Below are positions 1 to 7,701 of a stretch of DNA of 11,624 nt, in pieces. This DNA is from Nitrospirota bacterium (GTDB taxonomy: Bacteria; Nitrospirota; Thermodesulfovibrionia; Thermodesulfovibrionales; Dissulfurispiraceae): the NCBI GenBank assembly GCA_013349595.1, contig DUZI01000024.1:1-11624 (forward strand), in the 5' to 3' direction. The stretch's first letter is position 1; each line of letters begins with the position of its first letter. The notes below the pieces were generated by a model. The model did no database searches, was not told where the DNA came from, and saw only the letters and a program-made list of their open reading frames with translations. The position numbers and the translations under genes were made by a program.

Positions 1-701
1 ATTGAATCTTTATTCTCTAAAATATTATCAATCATATTATTGACCACTTCAGCAGTCTTTGCAATATTTTTTCCGCTGCGGGGATCATCAAGAATGCTTT
101 TCATAATTACTTTAGAGTTTTCTCTGATTGCAATTGAATTTATTTTACTTTTTTCATTTTCAGGAATATCTTTAGAATTTATAATTTCATTTATATACTG
201 ATTATAAAGTGTAAGGTCGCTCTTTTTGATTACAAGATCACCATCTACAAGTCTTAAATCTGGGATTTTTATATTATTTTGTTCACTTGCTTCAACAAGT
301 TGACTAAATTTAAGTTTAGACATAAGAAATATACTAAATGTGACATTACTGCCAGGTATTAATAAGTATTTATCTATTTGATGATGTTCTTCCTTTGTAA
401 AAGAATAATTTTTAAATTGGATTGGGTCGTCAAGGATAGATAGTTTTTTCTGTTCTTTATTTTCTTTGTAACTTAAAAGGGCTAATTCATCTGTTTTATG
501 GACATATACTACAGTGGTACCTTTAGATTTTAGGATATCTTTAGCAACATTAGTAAAAATAGTATTTTTATTAAAAACCTGTTTTAAAATACCTTTATCC
601 TTTATATAAACATCAAAAGGTAATTTTGAGCCAACTCTCAAAGAATCAATACTTAAAGATATCGTTGGGTTGTCACCAATTACTTTTGTAATTATTCCCA
701 T
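1..701 (-). CDS. Probable HD-GYP-family protein, N-terminal part (runs off left edge)
   Basis: Leftward reading frame with no stop from the ATG at 699-701 to position 1, giving 233 visible residues; the C-terminal part lies outside the window. It starts MGIITKVIGDNP and continues with SIDSLRVGSKLPFDVYIKD, a soluble, mixed alpha/beta N-terminal domain with no signal peptide or membrane segment. Near residues 200-225 comes a helical stretch containing LDDPRSGKNI and VVNNMIDNILENKD. In my recollection this type of segment directly precedes the catalytic HD-GYP (cyclic-di-GMP phosphodiesterase) domain in many proteins, but the HD and GYP motifs themselves are not visible here. An in-frame TAG two codons upstream fixes the ATG as the earliest start. 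No convincing ribosome binding site precedes it, and a TATAAT-like box lies only a few bases upstream, so the leader may be very short. The gene is divergent from the EamA permease. The reading frame is secure; the family call is inference. Confidence 0.6.
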   Translation of the reverse strand, partial: MGIITKVIGDNPTISLSIDSLRVGSKLPFDVYIKDKGILKQVFNKNTIFTNVAKDILKSKGTTVVYVHKTDELALLSYKENKEQKKLSILDDPIQFKNYSFTKEEHHQIDKYLLIPGSNVTFSIFLMSKLKFSQLVEASEQNNIKIPDLRLVDGDLVIKKSDLTLYNQYINEIINSKDIPENEKSKINSIAIRENSKVIMKSILDDPRSGKNIAKTAEVVNNMIDNILENKDS

Positions 702-704
702 ACA

Positions 705-736
705 CTATAATTATATACCATATAATATAATTATAG
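705..736. promoter_or_regulatory. Perfect 12-bp inverted repeat in a divergent promoter region
   Basis: CTATAATTATAT (705-716) is repeated exactly in inverted orientation at 725-736, separated by 8 bp. It sits in the 67-bp gap between two divergent genes and contains TATAAT on both strands. For the leftward gene, TTGCTA-N18-TATAAT is a possible promoter. The palindrome could be a dimeric regulator site or simply paired -10 boxes; AT-rich sequence makes chance palindromes easier, but the G/C pair at the ends is also symmetric. Confidence 0.4.
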
Positions 737-768
737 CAAAAAATTTATTATATGTTATATAGTGAGCT

Positions 769-1626
769 ATGTTATTAATAGTCTTTTCAATGTTACTATG
801 GAGTTCCATAGGAATTATACTAAAAACAACAGAGATTGATACCTTTTTAACAATTTTTTTGACAAATATCATATCTATCTTTTTGTTTTTTATTTATTTA
901 TTATTATTCAATAAGTTTAATATTTTAAAGGTCAATCATAGTGTTTTGGTTACTATTTTTATTGTATCAATTTTAGCCTCCTTAAATACCATTACATTCT
1001 TTTATTCATATGAAAACACTACTGTTTCTTATGCGGTGATAACCCATTATACCGCACCTTTTTTTGTTTCTGTTTTAGCCTTAATTTTTTTAAAGGAGCG
1101 AATCAACCTCAAAATAATTCTTTCTTTAGTGACTGCTACTATTGGTATGTATCTCATCTTAAACATATCAATAGAAGACTTTTATAAACAGCTCATAGCA
1201 GGACATAATCATACATTAGGAATTGTCTCTGGTACTGCATCTGGTTTGTTTTACGCTATCTTAATAATTATCTATAAAAAACTTTTACACAATACTAATC
1301 CAATACAGGTTATTATTTATCAAAATCTATTTATTGCATTAATTGTCTTTCCTTTTATCTCAATTTCAGATAATATATCAACATATTTGCCACAATTGTT
1401 CTATATGGGTATTTTTTTATCAACCCTTTCCCCAATTTTATATCTCAAAGGAGTAAAGCAGGTTAGGGCGAATACAGCTGCTATTTTAGGATATATTGAA
1501 CCCCTTTCTGCAATAATTTTAAGCATTATTCTTTTAGGTGAAACCATCAATTTTATAATGATAATTGGTGGACTAATGATTTTGTCCTCAGGTCTTATCT
1601 GCACCTTATACCAAAAAAATAATTAA
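769..1626 (+). CDS. EamA/DMT-superfamily membrane permease
   Basis: A 285-residue, very hydrophobic protein with about ten predicted membrane helices in two similar halves of five, the layout of the drug/metabolite transporter EamA family (usually 280-310 residues). Family-like features are WSSIGIILK in the first helix, YAVITHYTAPFFVSVLALIFLKERI closing the first half, and ILGYIEPLSAIILSIILLGE closing the second; the two E-containing helix ends (LKER and LLGE) are typical of the duplicated EamA unit. It should be an inner-membrane exporter or importer of small metabolites; the substrate cannot be told from sequence. The ATG follows an in-frame TGA at 763-765, so no earlier start is possible; AGTGAG at 761-766 is a weak ribosome binding site. 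It is convergent with mtaB, and the 219-bp gap between them shows no clear hairpin terminator. Confidence 0.88.
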   Translation: MLLIVFSMLLWSSIGIILKTTEIDTFLTIFLTNIISIFLFFIYLLLFNKFNILKVNHSVLVTIFIVSILASLNTITFFYSYENTTVSYAVITHYTAPFFVSVLALIFLKERINLKIILSLVTATIGMYLILNISIEDFYKQLIAGHNHTLGIVSGTASGLFYAILIIIYKKLLHNTNPIQVIIYQNLFIALIVFPFISISDNISTYLPQLFYMGIFLSTLSPILYLKGVKQVRANTAAILGYIEPLSAIILSIILLGETINFIMIIGGLMILSSGLICTLYQKNN

Positions 1627-1845
1627 CAAAGGAACAATATTTTATAAAAATTAATGAAAAATAGATTATTTTGATGTATTATTTTACATAATATATCTTA
1701 TCAGTCTTAATAAATATACGCTTTTTGTTAAAAATGTGTTACTTATTTCTTTCAGACTTATGTATCTTTTGACAAAATATAGGCTTTTCTAGTATTGTCT
1801 AATTGATGGGCAAATAGAAATTAATTAAAAATTATTGACTTCTGA

Positions 1846-3096
1846 TTAAATTATTGGTTCTGATAAAACTATGTCTTGATGAAAGGAAATAAATCTAATT
1901 TTTACAAGATCTTTTGGTTTGTAAGTATGTTTTTCTGAGATATAAGTTTTAATGTAATTACTGGAAGTACCAAACAAAAAATCCTTTTCTTTGTCTTCAA
2001 TAATTATTTCATTAATCTTGCCTATTTGAGAACTGATAAAATCTCTCTTTTTATTTTTTGAGAGATTTATTAATCTCTTTGATCTATAATCAATTTCCTT
2101 AAATGAAGATCGAATGCTATATTGACTTGATAATGTATTTGCCCTTTTGGAATATTTAAAGACATGAAAATAAGAAAAAGGAAATTCTTGAAGAAAATTA
2201 TAAGTATTATTAAATTCGTTATCAGTTTCAAGGGGATAACCAACAATTACATCTGAACCTATAGAAATGTCATCCATATTTTCTTTTATTGAGATTATTT
2301 TGTCTGAAAACTCCTCTATGGTGTAAGGCCTATTCATAGATTTCAGAATGTTGTTATCTGCACTTTGAAGTGGAATATGCAGATGTTTACATATCTTATT
2401 GTTTTTAATAATATTTATGAATTCTGAATCAATATAATTTATCTCTATAGAGCTTAATCTTACTCTTGATATATTTGTTTTTTCTAATATCTCATAAAGT
2501 AGTGTTTTGAGATTAATGTTGCCTTTTAAATCAATACCATATTGACCAATATTAGTGCCTGTTAAAACTATTTCTTTATATCCCAGCATACTGTAATCAT
2601 TAATATCATTAATAATTGAGATAACCTCTCTACTCCTTGCCCTACCCCTTGAATAAATGATTGAACAATATGAACAATTATTGTTGCATCCCTCTTGTAT
2701 TTTTATTATTGGTCTTGTCCTTGATAATTCAATTAACTTGTTTAAATGATTTAATTCTTTATTGTTTAAATAATTCTTAAGTTCATCTTTAGATTTATTA
2801 TCTATGAATTTTAATCTTGAATTTTTTAAAAGCAATTCCTTATTTAATTGTGCATAACAACCTGTAACAATTATATTTTTTGATTCTTTTAATGCCCTAT
2901 TTATTAACTGACGAGATTGATAATCTGCCTTTGATGTTACTGAACATGTATTTATAATACATAAATCAGGTTGATCTTTCAGGGGAACAATCTCATTTCC
3001 TTGAGAAAGGGCATATTTTTCAATATGTAGGCTTTCAGATTGATTTGTTTTACAACCGAGTGTGAGAATTGCTATCTTCAATATATTCAGCCTCAA
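1846..3096 (-). CDS. mtaB: tRNA t6A37 methylthiotransferase MtaB (radical SAM)
   Basis: Converts t6A at position 37 of ANN-decoding tRNAs to ms2t6A, using two 4Fe-4S clusters and S-adenosylmethionine. Numbered from the longest start, an N-terminal UPF0004 domain carries Cys15 (TLGCKTNQSE), Cys51 (NTCSVT) and Cys80 (TGCYAQ). The radical SAM CxxxCxxC motif is at 137, 141 and 144 (EGCNNNCSYC), and a C-terminal TRAM-like RNA-binding segment covers roughly residues 355-415. GCKTNQSE and GCYAQ separate it from MiaB (GCQMN) and RimO (GCPKN). The longest frame begins at TTG 3094-3096, but a second TTG at 3079-3081 has GAGG 9 bases upstream and gives the family-typical start LKIAILTLGCK. I favour that one (411 residues). 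Either way it overlaps miaB by 47 or 32 bp, which suggests translational coupling. A small deviation is VGYPLET where VGFPGET is usual. Confidence 0.92.
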   Translation of the reverse strand: MRLNILKIAILTLGCKTNQSESLHIEKYALSQGNEIVPLKDQPDLCIINTCSVTSKADYQSRQLINRALKESKNIIVTGCYAQLNKELLLKNSRLKFIDNKSKDELKNYLNNKELNHLNKLIELSRTRPIIKIQEGCNNNCSYCSIIYSRGRARSREVISIINDINDYSMLGYKEIVLTGTNIGQYGIDLKGNINLKTLLYEILEKTNISRVRLSSIEINYIDSEFINIIKNNKICKHLHIPLQSADNNILKSMNRPYTIEEFSDKIISIKENMDDISIGSDVIVGYPLETDNEFNNTYNFLQEFPFSYFHVFKYSKRANTLSSQYSIRSSFKEIDYRSKRLINLSKNKKRDFISSQIGKINEIIIEDKEKDFLFGTSSNYIKTYISEKHTYKPKDLVKIRFISFHQDIVLSEPII

Positions 3097-4363
3097 GGGA
3101 ATGCCTATGGGTATGCTTAATTATTACATTAACAATATTACCGTATGATGTTGAATTATTATGTGAATTTAAATACACTATTTTATTACCCCTTGTCCTC
3201 CCCATAAGTTTAAAATTAGGTTTGTCACTGGGGCCTTCTATTAAAATCTCCAACTTGTTGTTTTTTAACAATTCATTTTTTTTATCTGTAATCTCGTCTT
3301 GTAATTGATTAATTTCATTTAGTCTTCTATTTTTTGTATTAATATCTACATTATCTTCATAAAAAGCAGATTTTGTCCCTGGTCTTAAAGAGTATTTAAA
3401 AGAAAAAATACCGTCAAATTGTATTTCCTGTAAAGCCTTTAGGGTAAGTAGGTGATCTTCTTCAGTTTCAGAGGGAAACCCTGTAATAATGTCAGTAGTA
3501 ATAGAAATATCAGGGACATATTCACGAAGTTTGTAAATTTTTTTTAAATATTCCTCATAGGTGTATTTTCTATTCATAAGAAAGAGTATCTTATTAGAAC
3601 CAGATTGAAGGGGTAGATGGATATGCTCACAAAGCTTTGAGAAGTCTTTAAATGCCTTTATTAATTCATCGGATAAATCTTTTGGATGTGAAGTCATAAA
3701 TCTTATCCTCTCAACATCTTCAATATCTTCAATTTTCTTTAATAATTCCACAAAGTTTATATCACTTTTATATGAATTTACATTTTGACCTAATAAAGTA
3801 AATTCTTTATAACCATTTAATGTTAATCCTTTAATCTCCTCAATAATCTCATTACTAGCCCTACTCTTTTCCCTACCTCTTGTATAAGGAACGACACAAT
3901 AACTACAAAAATTGTTACAACCATACATTATATTTATCAAAGCCTTTGTTTGAATATTTCTTTTGGCATCTATGCTTAATGTTGAAATGTCTATATTTTC
4001 TGAGGTCAGTATCCTTTGATTAGTATCTAAGTTGCCTACTAAATGTATGTTTTGAGGACCAATAACAAAGTCAACATAGGGGGCCCTTTTGATAATTCTC
4101 TCACCTTCTTGTTGGGCTATACAACCTGTAACAACAATCTTTAAATCCTTCTTTTTTGTTTTTAATTTTTTATACCTGCCGAGTTGACTAAAAAACTTAT
4201 CTTCAGCCTTTTTTCTTATACTACATGTATTTATAATGATTAGTTCTGAGTCTTTTGGTTCAATGGACTCTACATAACCATTTAATTCTAAAAGACCTGC
4301 AATCTTTTCAGAATCGTGGGCATTCATTTGACAACCAAAGGTAATAATATGATAGCCTTTCAT
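3050..4363 (-). CDS. miaB: tRNA-2-methylthio-N6-isopentenyladenosine synthase MiaB
   Basis: Radical SAM methylthiotransferase that adds the methylthio group to i6A37 of UNN-decoding tRNAs, making ms2i6A. The protein is 437 residues, the usual family length. The N-terminal cluster domain has Cys11 (FGCQMNAHDSE), Cys47 (NTCSIR) and Cys81 (TGCIAQ). The radical SAM motif is Cys149, Cys153 and Cys156 (YGCNNFCSYC), followed by VVPYTRGREKSR, LLGQNVNSY, TSHPKDLSDELI, HLPLQSGSN and DIITGFPSETEEDH, all MiaB signatures. A TRAM domain follows at roughly 372-433 (LMGRTRGNKIVY). All six cluster cysteines are present. It lies 27 bp downstream of the GGDEF gene and overlaps mtaB, so it should be expressed from the signalling operon unless it has its own promoter inside the GGDEF gene. 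The start context is CCAGAAAGTT-ATG, a weak ribosome binding site. Confidence 0.96.
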   Translation of the reverse strand: MKGYHIITFGCQMNAHDSEKIAGLLELNGYVESIEPKDSELIIINTCSIRKKAEDKFFSQLGRYKKLKTKKKDLKIVVTGCIAQQEGERIIKRAPYVDFVIGPQNIHLVGNLDTNQRILTSENIDISTLSIDAKRNIQTKALINIMYGCNNFCSYCVVPYTRGREKSRASNEIIEEIKGLTLNGYKEFTLLGQNVNSYKSDINFVELLKKIEDIEDVERIRFMTSHPKDLSDELIKAFKDFSKLCEHIHLPLQSGSNKILFLMNRKYTYEEYLKKIYKLREYVPDISITTDIITGFPSETEEDHLLTLKALQEIQFDGIFSFKYSLRPGTKSAFYEDNVDINTKNRRLNEINQLQDEITDKKNELLKNNKLEILIEGPSDKPNFKLMGRTRGNKIVYLNSHNNSTSYGNIVNVIIKHTHRHSLEAEYIEDSNSHTRL

Positions 4364-4390
4364 AACTTTCTGGAATGACTTTAAATCAAA

Positions 4391-5320
4391 TTAAATCTCT
4401 AAAATAACCCTGTTTTTACCAGCCCTTTTTGCCATATAAAGGGCATTATCAGCTAATCTTATAAGATCTTCACTTCTATTCATGGAACTATTCATCTGGG
4501 CAACACCTGCACTTATTGTAAGTTTAATATTATGTTTGTTTAGCTTTAAGTTATTGTTTTCAATGACATTCCTTATCCTTTCTGCTACATAAAGAGCTGC
4601 TGTTTTGTTTGTATCAGGTAAAATACAACAAAACTCTTCCCCTCCATAACGAGCAAATATATCAATATCTCTTAATATATTTTTTGCTGTTTCGGCAACT
4701 GACTTAATAACAATATCGCCAATATAATGGCCAAAGGTATCATTTATTTTTTTGAAATTATCTATATCAAAGATAACCAAAGAAAGAGGTCTGTTATGTC
4801 TTTTGTGTCTTTCCCATTCTTCATTGAGTCTTTCCTCAAGATATCTACGATTAAAAATACCTGTCAACATATCAGTCCTTGCCAAATCTAAGAGTTTCAT
4901 TTGATACATAACTATCTCTGTAACATCATAAATTGCAATACAGATATAGTTAATTATATTATTTTCATCTCTCAAGGGAAAAAGGGCGCAACTTTGTTGC
5001 ATGTAATCAATATTTAGATTTGAATATTGAAAAGCCTTCAAAGGTATTAGATATTTATGTAGTTTTTGTGATATAAAGATAAAATTACCAAAAGAAAAGG
5101 TTGACTTGCAGCTTCTTATAAATTGATGATTATTAAGATTTGAATAAACTTCAAGGAGATTTTTTCCTATGATATCTGAAGAATTTTTATGGCTGTAAAT
5201 TTCCATCCAATGATTCCAATAATAAACTGTATACTCTCTATCTATTACAACGATTCCACAGTTAATTGTATTTATAATCTGATTAGAGAAGGTTAAAGAG
5301 AGAATTGAATCATTAGACAT
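4391..5320 (-). CDS. PAS-GGDEF diguanylate cyclase
   Basis: Makes cyclic di-GMP from two GTP. It has 309 residues without membrane segments, so it is cytoplasmic. Residues about 10-135 form a PAS-like sensor domain (GIVVIDREYTVYYWNHWMEIY, ending CIAIYDVTEI). A short helical linker (MYQMKLLDLARTD) leads to the GGDEF domain, about 145-309. It has the LTGIFNRRYL entry motif, metal-binding Asp185 (FDIDNFKKIND), the active-site loop GGEEF at 226-230, and an intact product-inhibition I-site RDID at 217-220, five residues before the loop. All catalytic residues are present, so it should be active and feedback-inhibited. The start ATG overlaps the stop of the upstream CheC-like gene (8-bp ATGTCTAA overlap), implying translational coupling. 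The signal sensed by the PAS domain cannot be read from sequence. Confidence 0.93.
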   Translation of the reverse strand: MSNDSILSLTFSNQIINTINCGIVVIDREYTVYYWNHWMEIYSHKNSSDIIGKNLLEVYSNLNNHQFIRSCKSTFSFGNFIFISQKLHKYLIPLKAFQYSNLNIDYMQQSCALFPLRDENNIINYICIAIYDVTEIVMYQMKLLDLARTDMLTGIFNRRYLEERLNEEWERHKRHNRPLSLVIFDIDNFKKINDTFGHYIGDIVIKSVAETAKNILRDIDIFARYGGEEFCCILPDTNKTAALYVAERIRNVIENNNLKLNKHNIKLTISAGVAQMNSSMNRSEDLIRLADNALYMAKRAGKNRVILEI

Positions 5321-5960
5321 AAGTGCTTATAAATTTATTAATAGAGTTTTTTAACCATTTAATAGATTCATAGCTGTTTACTAGGAAAATTATGCCATTT
5401 ATATCTTTGGATTCAAATTTAAAAATAGTTTTAAGCATTATCACATAAGAATTTTTATTAAATACTTTTTTTGGTATTGTATCAACAGAATAATTTTCTC
5501 CTACAAAACGTGGTGGCATATAAACTACATTATCAGCAAGTAACTCTGCAATTTTACTTACACATGCACCAATAATAATATTTGCAATCTCCATTAAAGT
5601 CTCTTTTGCTAATAAATCAATAGGATGATCTTTAATTAGTGAATAAATATCACTATTAAGGATAGATATGATTGATTCAGAATTTTCATAGGACATAACA
5701 AGAAAGGCAACACCTTTAATCTTGCCAATATAATACTGTTCAATTATGTTAAAACCACTATCTAATTCTAATTCTTTACTTATGTATTTGACAACATCTT
5801 CAGGTTGCATAATATCAACTACAGGGACATTTAAAAATACATACATACCCATCACATCTGCAAGGGTTCCAGCTGCATCCCCAAAGGCAAGATTAATAAT
5901 CTCTTTAAGGGCATCTTTTTCAAATTCTGACAATATTGTCTTATCAATCAGTTTTTCCAT
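5313..5960 (-). CDS. CheC-family receiver phosphatase
   Basis: A 215-residue CheC-like protein. CheC/FliY/CheX proteins dephosphorylate receiver domains such as CheY-P through a D/S-x3-E-x2-N-x22-P motif. Here the first copy fits exactly: Asp16, Glu20, Asn23 and Pro46. A second copy is at Glu120, Glu124 and Asn127 with a Pro-Pro pair 22-23 residues later; only its first position differs (Glu for Asp/Ser). Two active sites in one chain is the CheC arrangement, rather than the single-site CheX. There is no signal peptide or membrane span. The gene begins 3 bp after the stop of the single-domain receiver gene, with AAGAGATA as a ribosome binding site, and overlaps the GGDEF gene downstream. Its natural substrate is probably the neighbouring receiver and/or the REC-HD-GYP protein (inference). 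No cheA, cheD or mcp gene is in the window. Confidence 0.85.
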   Translation of the reverse strand: MEKLIDKTILSEFEKDALKEIINLAFGDAAGTLADVMGMYVFLNVPVVDIMQPEDVVKYISKELELDSGFNIIEQYYIGKIKGVAFLVMSYENSESIISILNSDIYSLIKDHPIDLLAKETLMEIANIIIGACVSKIAELLADNVVYMPPRFVGENYSVDTIPKKVFNKNSYVIMLKTIFKFESKDINGIIFLVNSYESIKWLKNSINKFISTYV

Positions 5961-5962
5961 AC

Positions 5963-6334
5963 TTATCTCTTTTGTAATTGTTCTTTTATTAAGTCCAAGG
6001 CCTGAAGTATTTCATTTTTGATTGGTGGTTTTTTTAATACCATCGTTGCGCCAAGATTCATTACTTTTTCAGCAGTCTTTGTTTGTATATCAGCAGTTAA
6101 TACAATAACATTTACCTTTTCATTTAATTTTTTAATCTCCTGTAATGTAACAAAACCATCCATTACAGGCATAGTTAAATCAAGAAAAACTATATCTGGA
6201 TTAATGTCTTTGAATTTTGATAAACCTTCAACACCATCACTTGCCTCATAGATTGAAAGGTCTTTTAATTCTATTAAACACTTCTTAACTGCAATTCGTG
6301 CAAGTAAAGAATCATCTATAATTAAGATTTTCAT
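5963..6334 (-). CDS. Stand-alone receiver (CheY-like) response regulator
   Basis: A single receiver domain of 123 residues with no output domain. The phosphorylation site is Asp52 (VFLDLTMP), with the acidic pocket Asp7/Asp8 (IIDDS), the switch Thr80 (VLTAD) and the conserved Lys-Pro at 102-103 (LKKPP). All are intact, so it should be phosphorylated by a histidine kinase not encoded here. It sits directly upstream of the CheC-like phosphatase gene (2-bp gap), a pairing that predicts this receiver as the phosphatase substrate. It could act as a motility CheY, or as a phosphate sink or adaptor for the adjacent c-di-GMP enzymes; the sequence alone does not decide. The start ATG is preceded by a consensus AGGAGG, but at an unusually long distance of 13 nt. 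Confidence 0.93.
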   Translation of the reverse strand: MKILIIDDSLLARIAVKKCLIELKDLSIYEASDGVEGLSKFKDINPDIVFLDLTMPVMDGFVTLQEIKKLNEKVNVIVLTADIQTKTAEKVMNLGATMVLKKPPIKNEILQALDLIKEQLQKR

Positions 6335-6347
6335 AATTTTTATATAA

Positions 6348-6353
6348 CCTCCT
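6348..6353 (-). promoter_or_regulatory. Consensus ribosome binding site with long spacing
   Basis: AGGAGG on the minus strand, 13 nt upstream of the ATG of the stand-alone receiver gene. The spacing is longer than the usual 5-9 nt, but no closer in-frame start exists, so it still supports the ATG at 6332-6334. Confidence 0.6.
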
Positions 6354-6381
6354 GATTAAATTAATTATTTTAATGGATTAG

Positions 6382-7416
6382 CTATTTGTCACTATACAGT
6401 TTTTTGATTTTCAATACATTATCCCAATTTTTCAAAAAGGCTTCAACACATTGTGGATCAAAATGAGTTCCTGAACTATTGGTAATATAAGATAATGCAT
6501 CCTCAACTTTCCATGCTTTCTTGTAAGGTCTAACAGATGTTAAGGCATCAAAGACATCAGCTACAGCAACAACACGAGAAAAAAGATTAATCTCTTCGCC
6601 TTTTAATTTATTTGGATAACCAGTTCCATCATATTTTTCATGATGGTTTAAGGCTATTATTGATGCCTCTTGTAATACCTTTGATGTGCTATCTTTAAGG
6701 ATATTATAACCAATAGTTGTATGAGTGGTCATAATAGAAAACTCTTCATCCGTTAATTTACCGGGCTTCAAAAGTATAGAGTCTGTAATGCCTACCTTAC
6801 CGATATCATGCATAGGTGCAATTTTTAATATAAGTTCTTGTTGAAATTCCTCTAACCCTAAATTTCTTAAAATATGATGAGAATAATAGGTCATCCTCAA
6901 AATATGCTCGCCTGTTTCAGGATCTCTTAATTCTGTTGCCCTTGATAAACAATAAATAGTCTCCATTTCTCTTAATTCAATCTCACGAGTTGCCTTTTTG
7001 ACCTCCGTAGCAAGCCAATCAGCCCTTTTAGACAATTCTTTTTGATTTTGCCTAATAATTAACATATTTCTCAATCTTGCAATAAATTCTGTGCTGTCAA
7101 CAGGTTTGTTTAAAAAATCGTTTACACCTATTTCAAGCGCCCTGTATCTGATTGACTTTTCACTTTCGCCTGTAATCATAATTATAGGAACTTCACTTAT
7201 ACCTTTAAGGGACTTTACCTTTTGAATAAACTCTATACCATTAATATGAGGCATTATGTAGTCAACCAAAATAAGGTCAGGCTCATTGTCTTGATTCCAC
7301 TTTAATGCCTCTAAAGGTGAAGAGAAACAGTAAGGAGTTGTATTTGGCACCCTACGAGTCATTGCCTCAAGTATCTTTAGATTAATCCTATCGTCATCTA
7401 TTATTTGAACTATCAT
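6382..7416 (-). CDS. REC-HD-GYP response regulator (RpfG-like c-di-GMP phosphodiesterase)
   Basis: Two-domain regulator of 344 residues that should hydrolyse cyclic di-GMP when phosphorylated. The receiver domain, about 1-120, has Asp7-Asp9, phospho-acceptor Asp52 (LVDYIMP), Thr82 and Lys104-Pro105. A coiled linker (residues about 122-155) leads to the HD-GYP domain, about 155-335. This has GEHILRM, the metal-binding HD pair His203-Asp204 (HDIGKVGI), His231, His257-His258-Glu259, and the GYP signature at 265-267 (DGTGYPNKLKG), followed by RVVAVADVFDALTSVRPYK. All motif residues are present. It is the first gene of the leftward operon, 47 bp before the receiver gene. It opposes the PAS-GGDEF synthase encoded two genes further on, so the cluster contains both arms of c-di-GMP turnover. 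The ATG at 7414-7416 has only a weak ribosome binding site (AAAGAAA). Confidence 0.95.
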   Translation of the reverse strand: MIVQIIDDDRINLKILEAMTRRVPNTTPYCFSSPLEALKWNQDNEPDLILVDYIMPHINGIEFIQKVKSLKGISEVPIIMITGESEKSIRYRALEIGVNDFLNKPVDSTEFIARLRNMLIIRQNQKELSKRADWLATEVKKATREIELREMETIYCLSRATELRDPETGEHILRMTYYSHHILRNLGLEEFQQELILKIAPMHDIGKVGITDSILLKPGKLTDEEFSIMTTHTTIGYNILKDSTSKVLQEASIIALNHHEKYDGTGYPNKLKGEEINLFSRVVAVADVFDALTSVRPYKKAWKVEDALSYITNSSGTHFDPQCVEAFLKNWDNVLKIKKLYSDK

Positions 7417-7450
7417 GATTTTCTTTGTCTTGATGAAATTTTAAGTTTAT

Positions 7451-7478
7451 ATTTTAACATATTTTATTAGTAAAACAA
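7451..7478 (-). promoter_or_regulatory. Candidate sigma-70-type promoter of the signalling operon
   Basis: On the minus strand, TTGTTT (7473-7478) and TAAAAT (7451-7456) are 16 bp apart, about 35 bp upstream of the REC-HD-GYP start. It lies between the operon and the 205-bp repeat element, so it would survive the element's insertion. The composition is very AT-rich, so the match is suggestive only. Confidence 0.35.
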
Positions 7479-7488
7479 AATTTTTTAT

Positions 7489-7496
7489 ATTGAACC
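7489..7496. repeat. 8-bp direct repeat, left side of repeat element
   Basis: ATTGAACC, identical to 7702-7709. The two copies immediately border the 205-bp element, as expected for a target-site duplication made on insertion. Confidence 0.55.
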
Positions 7497-7701
7497 TTAA
7501 AATAGCGATAGCAAGGGCTGTTTCAGGACTTTTATAATCGAGAAATTTTATTTATAATTTTGATTTATATATTTAAAACAATGCCTTATGACAAAGCTCT
7601 AGGAACTTTTTTATAAGGTGTCGTATAAAAATTCCACACCAGCCCTTACTATCTTACTTGCTGATTTTACTAAGCTTTTTAGTTCTATCGCTGATTTTGG
7701 G
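7497..7701 (-). mobile_element. MITE-like 205-bp repeat element, copy A
   Basis: Same family as the two copies at the right end of the window, in opposite orientation. Outer ends are inverted: AAAATAGCGATAG (7499-7511) against CTATCGCTGATTTT (7685-7698), differing by one inserted base. Inside is a second inverted repeat, AAGGGCTG (7513-7520) against CAGCCCTT (7640-7647), extended by TTTTATAATCG and TCGTATAAAA. An exact 8-bp direct repeat flanks the element. No frame of useful length is coded, so it would be a non-autonomous element moved by a transposase encoded elsewhere (inference), or a structured repeat spread by another route. In the repeat's own orientation, its first 93 bp or so match copy 2 with 4 mismatches, while its distal half is more diverged. 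It separates the signalling operon from trpF and accounts for most of the 354-bp gene-free stretch 7417-7770. Confidence 0.65.

Noticed and set aside
1627..1845. Possible terminator between the convergent EamA and mtaB genes
   Set aside because: The 219 bp is AT-rich with T runs, but I found no GC-containing stem followed by a U tract on either strand, and no gene or repeat.
3069..3308. Rightward open frame antisense to miaB
   Set aside because: Shadow of the strongly supported miaB coding frame, with no family resemblance or ribosome binding site.
4415..4430. AGCCCTTTTTGCC resembling the repeat's inner arm
   Set aside because: It lies in the conserved MAKRAGKN codons of the GGDEF domain, and the similarity does not extend beyond about 8 bp; chance.
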